A stretch of 64,000 bases of DNA from Ignavibacteriota bacterium (GTDB lineage: Bacteria > Bacteroidota > Ignavibacteria > Ignavibacteriales > Melioribacteraceae), in contig JADJGF010000001.1 of assembly GCA_016708125.1 (NCBI GenBank), positions 952,001 through 1,016,000 on the forward strand, given 5' to 3'. Positions 62,506-64,000 of the stretch are shown piece by piece. The notes beneath the pieces are model-generated. The model was not told where the DNA came from. It was given only the letters and a program-made list of their open reading frames with translations, and searched no databases. The translations under genes and the position numbers were made by a program. Positions within the stretch are counted from its first letter, which is position 1; each line of letters opens with the position of its first letter.

Positions 62506-63819
62506 ATGGGCGGAAAAGCAATATTATTAGTTGTAATTGCATTTAGTTTAATGTTTTCAATTGTAAATTTCAATTCTTCTAATACAACAACTCGAGCCGT
62601 AGAAAATCTTTCGGAATATTATTCAAAAACCAATCTGCAAAATATTGCCGCAAGCGGTGCAAATATGGCTGCAAATATTATCTTCAAAGACCCAACTTGG
62701 ACCGGCAGTTTTGATAAATTACCTTTTCAAGGTGGATTTATTGACATCAATGTAACAAAATTTGCGGTTGATAAAATAAAAATTACATCAACCGGATATT
62801 TAACCGGAATTTACAACAGTGAAATTGGAGAAGATACATCTCTTGTTAAAATTGTTTTGGAACCAAGCAGTTATTCAAAATTTGGATATTATACAAATAA
62901 ATGGCCCTCCGGCGGTTATTTAGTAACCGGAGACACTATTGATGGTCCATTTCATACTCAAGGTAAATTACTAACTTTAGGTTCGCCGGTTTTTACTGGT
63001 AAGGTAACTACAAAAGATGGAATAACTTCAATCGGTGATGTTTATGGATATGGTGCGGCAGATCCAGAATTTTTAGCAGGTTATGAATCGCCCGTTGATG
63101 TACCATTCACACTTAACACAACAAAAATTAAAGATGCCGGAAATTATGATGGAAAAATTTTCCAAGATGCTTCCGGAAATGCATTAGATGTAAAATTAGT
63201 TTTTTCTGATGATGGAAGTGAAATTGGTGTTGTTCAATATAGTACTCGTTTAACCGGAACAACTACTTGGAGTACACCGGTAAATGCTAAATTAGATACA
63301 CTTGCGCCAAACGGCGTAATTTGGAATACAAAAGGAAATTTATATTTATCTGGCACAGTAAACGGAAAATATACAGTTGGAACCGGAAAAAGCGGCACCA
63401 CAAACGGATATGTTTATTTAGAGGATGATATTGTTTACAGAGATTCCCCGCTTATTAGTGATCCATCAAATCCAGGTTATACAATTACAAATCCAGCATG
63501 CGAAGATATGCTTGGAGTTGTTGCGGAAAAACAAGTTGTAGTAAAAGATAATGCTGCAAACAGAAGCAGTATAAATATTCATGCATCATTGTTTAATTAT
63601 GATGGCGGAATTACGGTTGAAGGTATTAGTCCTTACTTACCTAACATGGGAACAATGAGAATACTTGGTGGATTAATTGAAAATGAAGCACAAACAACAG
63701 GTTATACAAATGGCGCGGGTTATCGACAAGTAATTAGATTTGATAAGAGATTTGAAACAACAACTCCGCCATATTTCCCAGCAACAGAAACTTACGAAAT
63801 TGTTTCTTGGTTTGAATAA
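62506..63819 (+). CDS. PilX/DUF4900-like envelope protein
   Basis: The 437-residue protein has an N-terminal membrane helix (AILLVVIAFSLMFSIVNF) and a helical part (YYSKTNLQNIAASGANMAAN) like PilX minor pilins. A long beta-rich region follows with regular glycine-containing turns (GPFHTQGKLLTLGSPVFTGK, NGVIWNTKGNLYLSGTVNGK, then INIHASLFNYDGGI). The latter resembles the DUF4900-type beta-helix found after pilin-like leaders. AAAGGAGAAAA precedes the ATG. It ends the cluster. It is likely the tip or adhesive component of a pilus-like assembly, by position and layout. Confidence 0.68.
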   Translation: MGGKAILLVVIAFSLMFSIVNFNSSNTTTRAVENLSEYYSKTNLQNIAASGANMAANIIFKDPTWTGSFDKLPFQGGFIDINVTKFAVDKIKITSTGYLTGIYNSEIGEDTSLVKIVLEPSSYSKFGYYTNKWPSGGYLVTGDTIDGPFHTQGKLLTLGSPVFTGKVTTKDGITSIGDVYGYGAADPEFLAGYESPVDVPFTLNTTKIKDAGNYDGKIFQDASGNALDVKLVFSDDGSEIGVVQYSTRLTGTTTWSTPVNAKLDTLAPNGVIWNTKGNLYLSGTVNGKYTVGTGKSGTTNGYVYLEDDIVYRDSPLISDPSNPGYTITNPACEDMLGVVAEKQVVVKDNAANRSSINIHASLFNYDGGITVEGISPYLPNMGTMRILGGLIENEAQTTGYTNGAGYRQVIRFDKRFETTTPPYFPATETYEIVSWFE

Positions 63820-63847
63820 ATATATTTAACAAAATAAAATTTTATAG

Positions 63848-63960
63848 ACTTCTGAAATATTCAAAATGTCATTCCCGTGAAAACGGGAATCTATTGAATT
63901 CTCGCTGGATTCCCACTTTCGTGGGAATGACAAGTAATATTAACTTAATTTTTCAGAAGT
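63848..63960. repeat. Nested inverted repeat (REP/MITE-like)
   Basis: ACTTCTGAAA (63848-63857) and its complement (63951-63960) enclose a second inverted repeat with TGTCATTCCC ends (63867-63932), which itself holds two small hairpins (CCCGTGAAAACGGG and TCCCACTTTCGTGGGA). The inner part resembles the widespread GTCATTCCCG-type bacterial palindromic elements. It lies just after the pilin-like operon. Confidence 0.7.
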
Positions 63961-63969
63961 TTCTTTAAA

Positions 63970-63999
63970 TAAATCCAACTTCTTAAAGAATTTGGATTT
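63970..63999. terminator. Hairpin at the window edge
   Basis: AAATCCA and TGGATTT close a hairpin with an inner CTTCTT/AAAGAA stem. T-rich sequence follows up to the window end. It may be a terminator of the pilin-like operon or belong to the next gene. Confidence 0.45.
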
Positions 64000-64000
64000 T

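Noticed and set aside
1..64000. tRNA, rRNA, riboswitch or phage genes
   Set aside because: I saw no cloverleaf, rRNA-like block, conserved riboswitch core or phage structural gene. Very short RNAs could still be missed by eye.

Overview
The window is AT-rich (about 30% GC by eye) chromosomal DNA from a free-living Gram-negative bacterium of the Bacteroidota/Chlorobiota side of the tree. The class Ignavibacteria is the best guess. Support comes from five proteins ending in a type IX secretion (T9SS, type A) sorting domain with the YPNPFNP signature, the tail of a PorV/PorQ-like outer-membrane protein, several lipoproteins with Bacteroidota-style lipoboxes, a type II glutamine synthetase and a TerC protein. 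No rRNA, tRNA, CRISPR array, prophage or complete insertion sequence was seen.

Layout. 1-4.5 kb: end of a PorV-like protein, a lipoprotein, a TetR regulator and valS. 4.7-8.7 kb: a hidden 57-aa membrane peptide, a WecA/TagO-like phosphoglycosyl transferase and a Wzc-like chain-length/ATPase protein, probably the start of surface polysaccharide synthesis. 8.9-13.6 kb: a PAS histidine kinase, its sigma-54 response regulator and an OmpA-like porin with calcium-binding repeats. 13.7-16.5 kb: a T9SS cargo and a propeller-like lipoprotein. 16.7-21.5 kb: a Fur/Zur-type regulator with a 7-1-7 palindrome in front of it, znuABC, lgt and a TolB-like lipoprotein. 21.6-25.7 kb: a large T9SS metallopeptidase/beta-helix/TPR protein with a small lipoprotein gene. 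25.7-26.8 kb: a gene-free kilobase with palindromic elements and a possible IS end. 26.8-35.9 kb: housekeeping genes (RsmB/RsmF-type methyltransferase, TPR protein, aroE, aminotransferase, YbaK) and a BadF/NagK-type kinase coupled to an AmpG-like transporter. 35.9-41.7 kb: a subtilisin-like protease/propeller gene that looks broken by one base, and another propeller lipoprotein. 42.1-47.8 kb: a beta-lactamase-family hydrolase, a nucleotidyltransferase, an ABC exporter with a LolA-like protein, and sucC. 47.9-54.7 kb: a T9SS FG-GAP protein, a histidine kinase, an Lrp regulator with glnII, and terC. 54.9-60.5 kb: a secreted protein with rfbA, a T9SS cohesin/discoidin-like protein, an amidase with a hidden 28-aa membrane peptide, and an ICMT-like methyltransferase. 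60.6-63.8 kb: four pilin-like envelope genes, two of them tandem paralogues.

Themes. Much of the window is about the cell envelope: secreted T9SS cargo, lipoproteins and Lgt, surface polysaccharide, muropeptide recycling (amidase, AmpG-like carrier, amino-sugar kinase, possible D-peptidase) and a pilus-like cluster. Short palindromic elements are scattered between genes, and two of them lie in frame inside coding sequences (valS and a T9SS protein), which is among the most unusual features seen. The other notable points are the split protease, its altered triad, two unlisted mini-proteins and several candidate operator or promoter sites.
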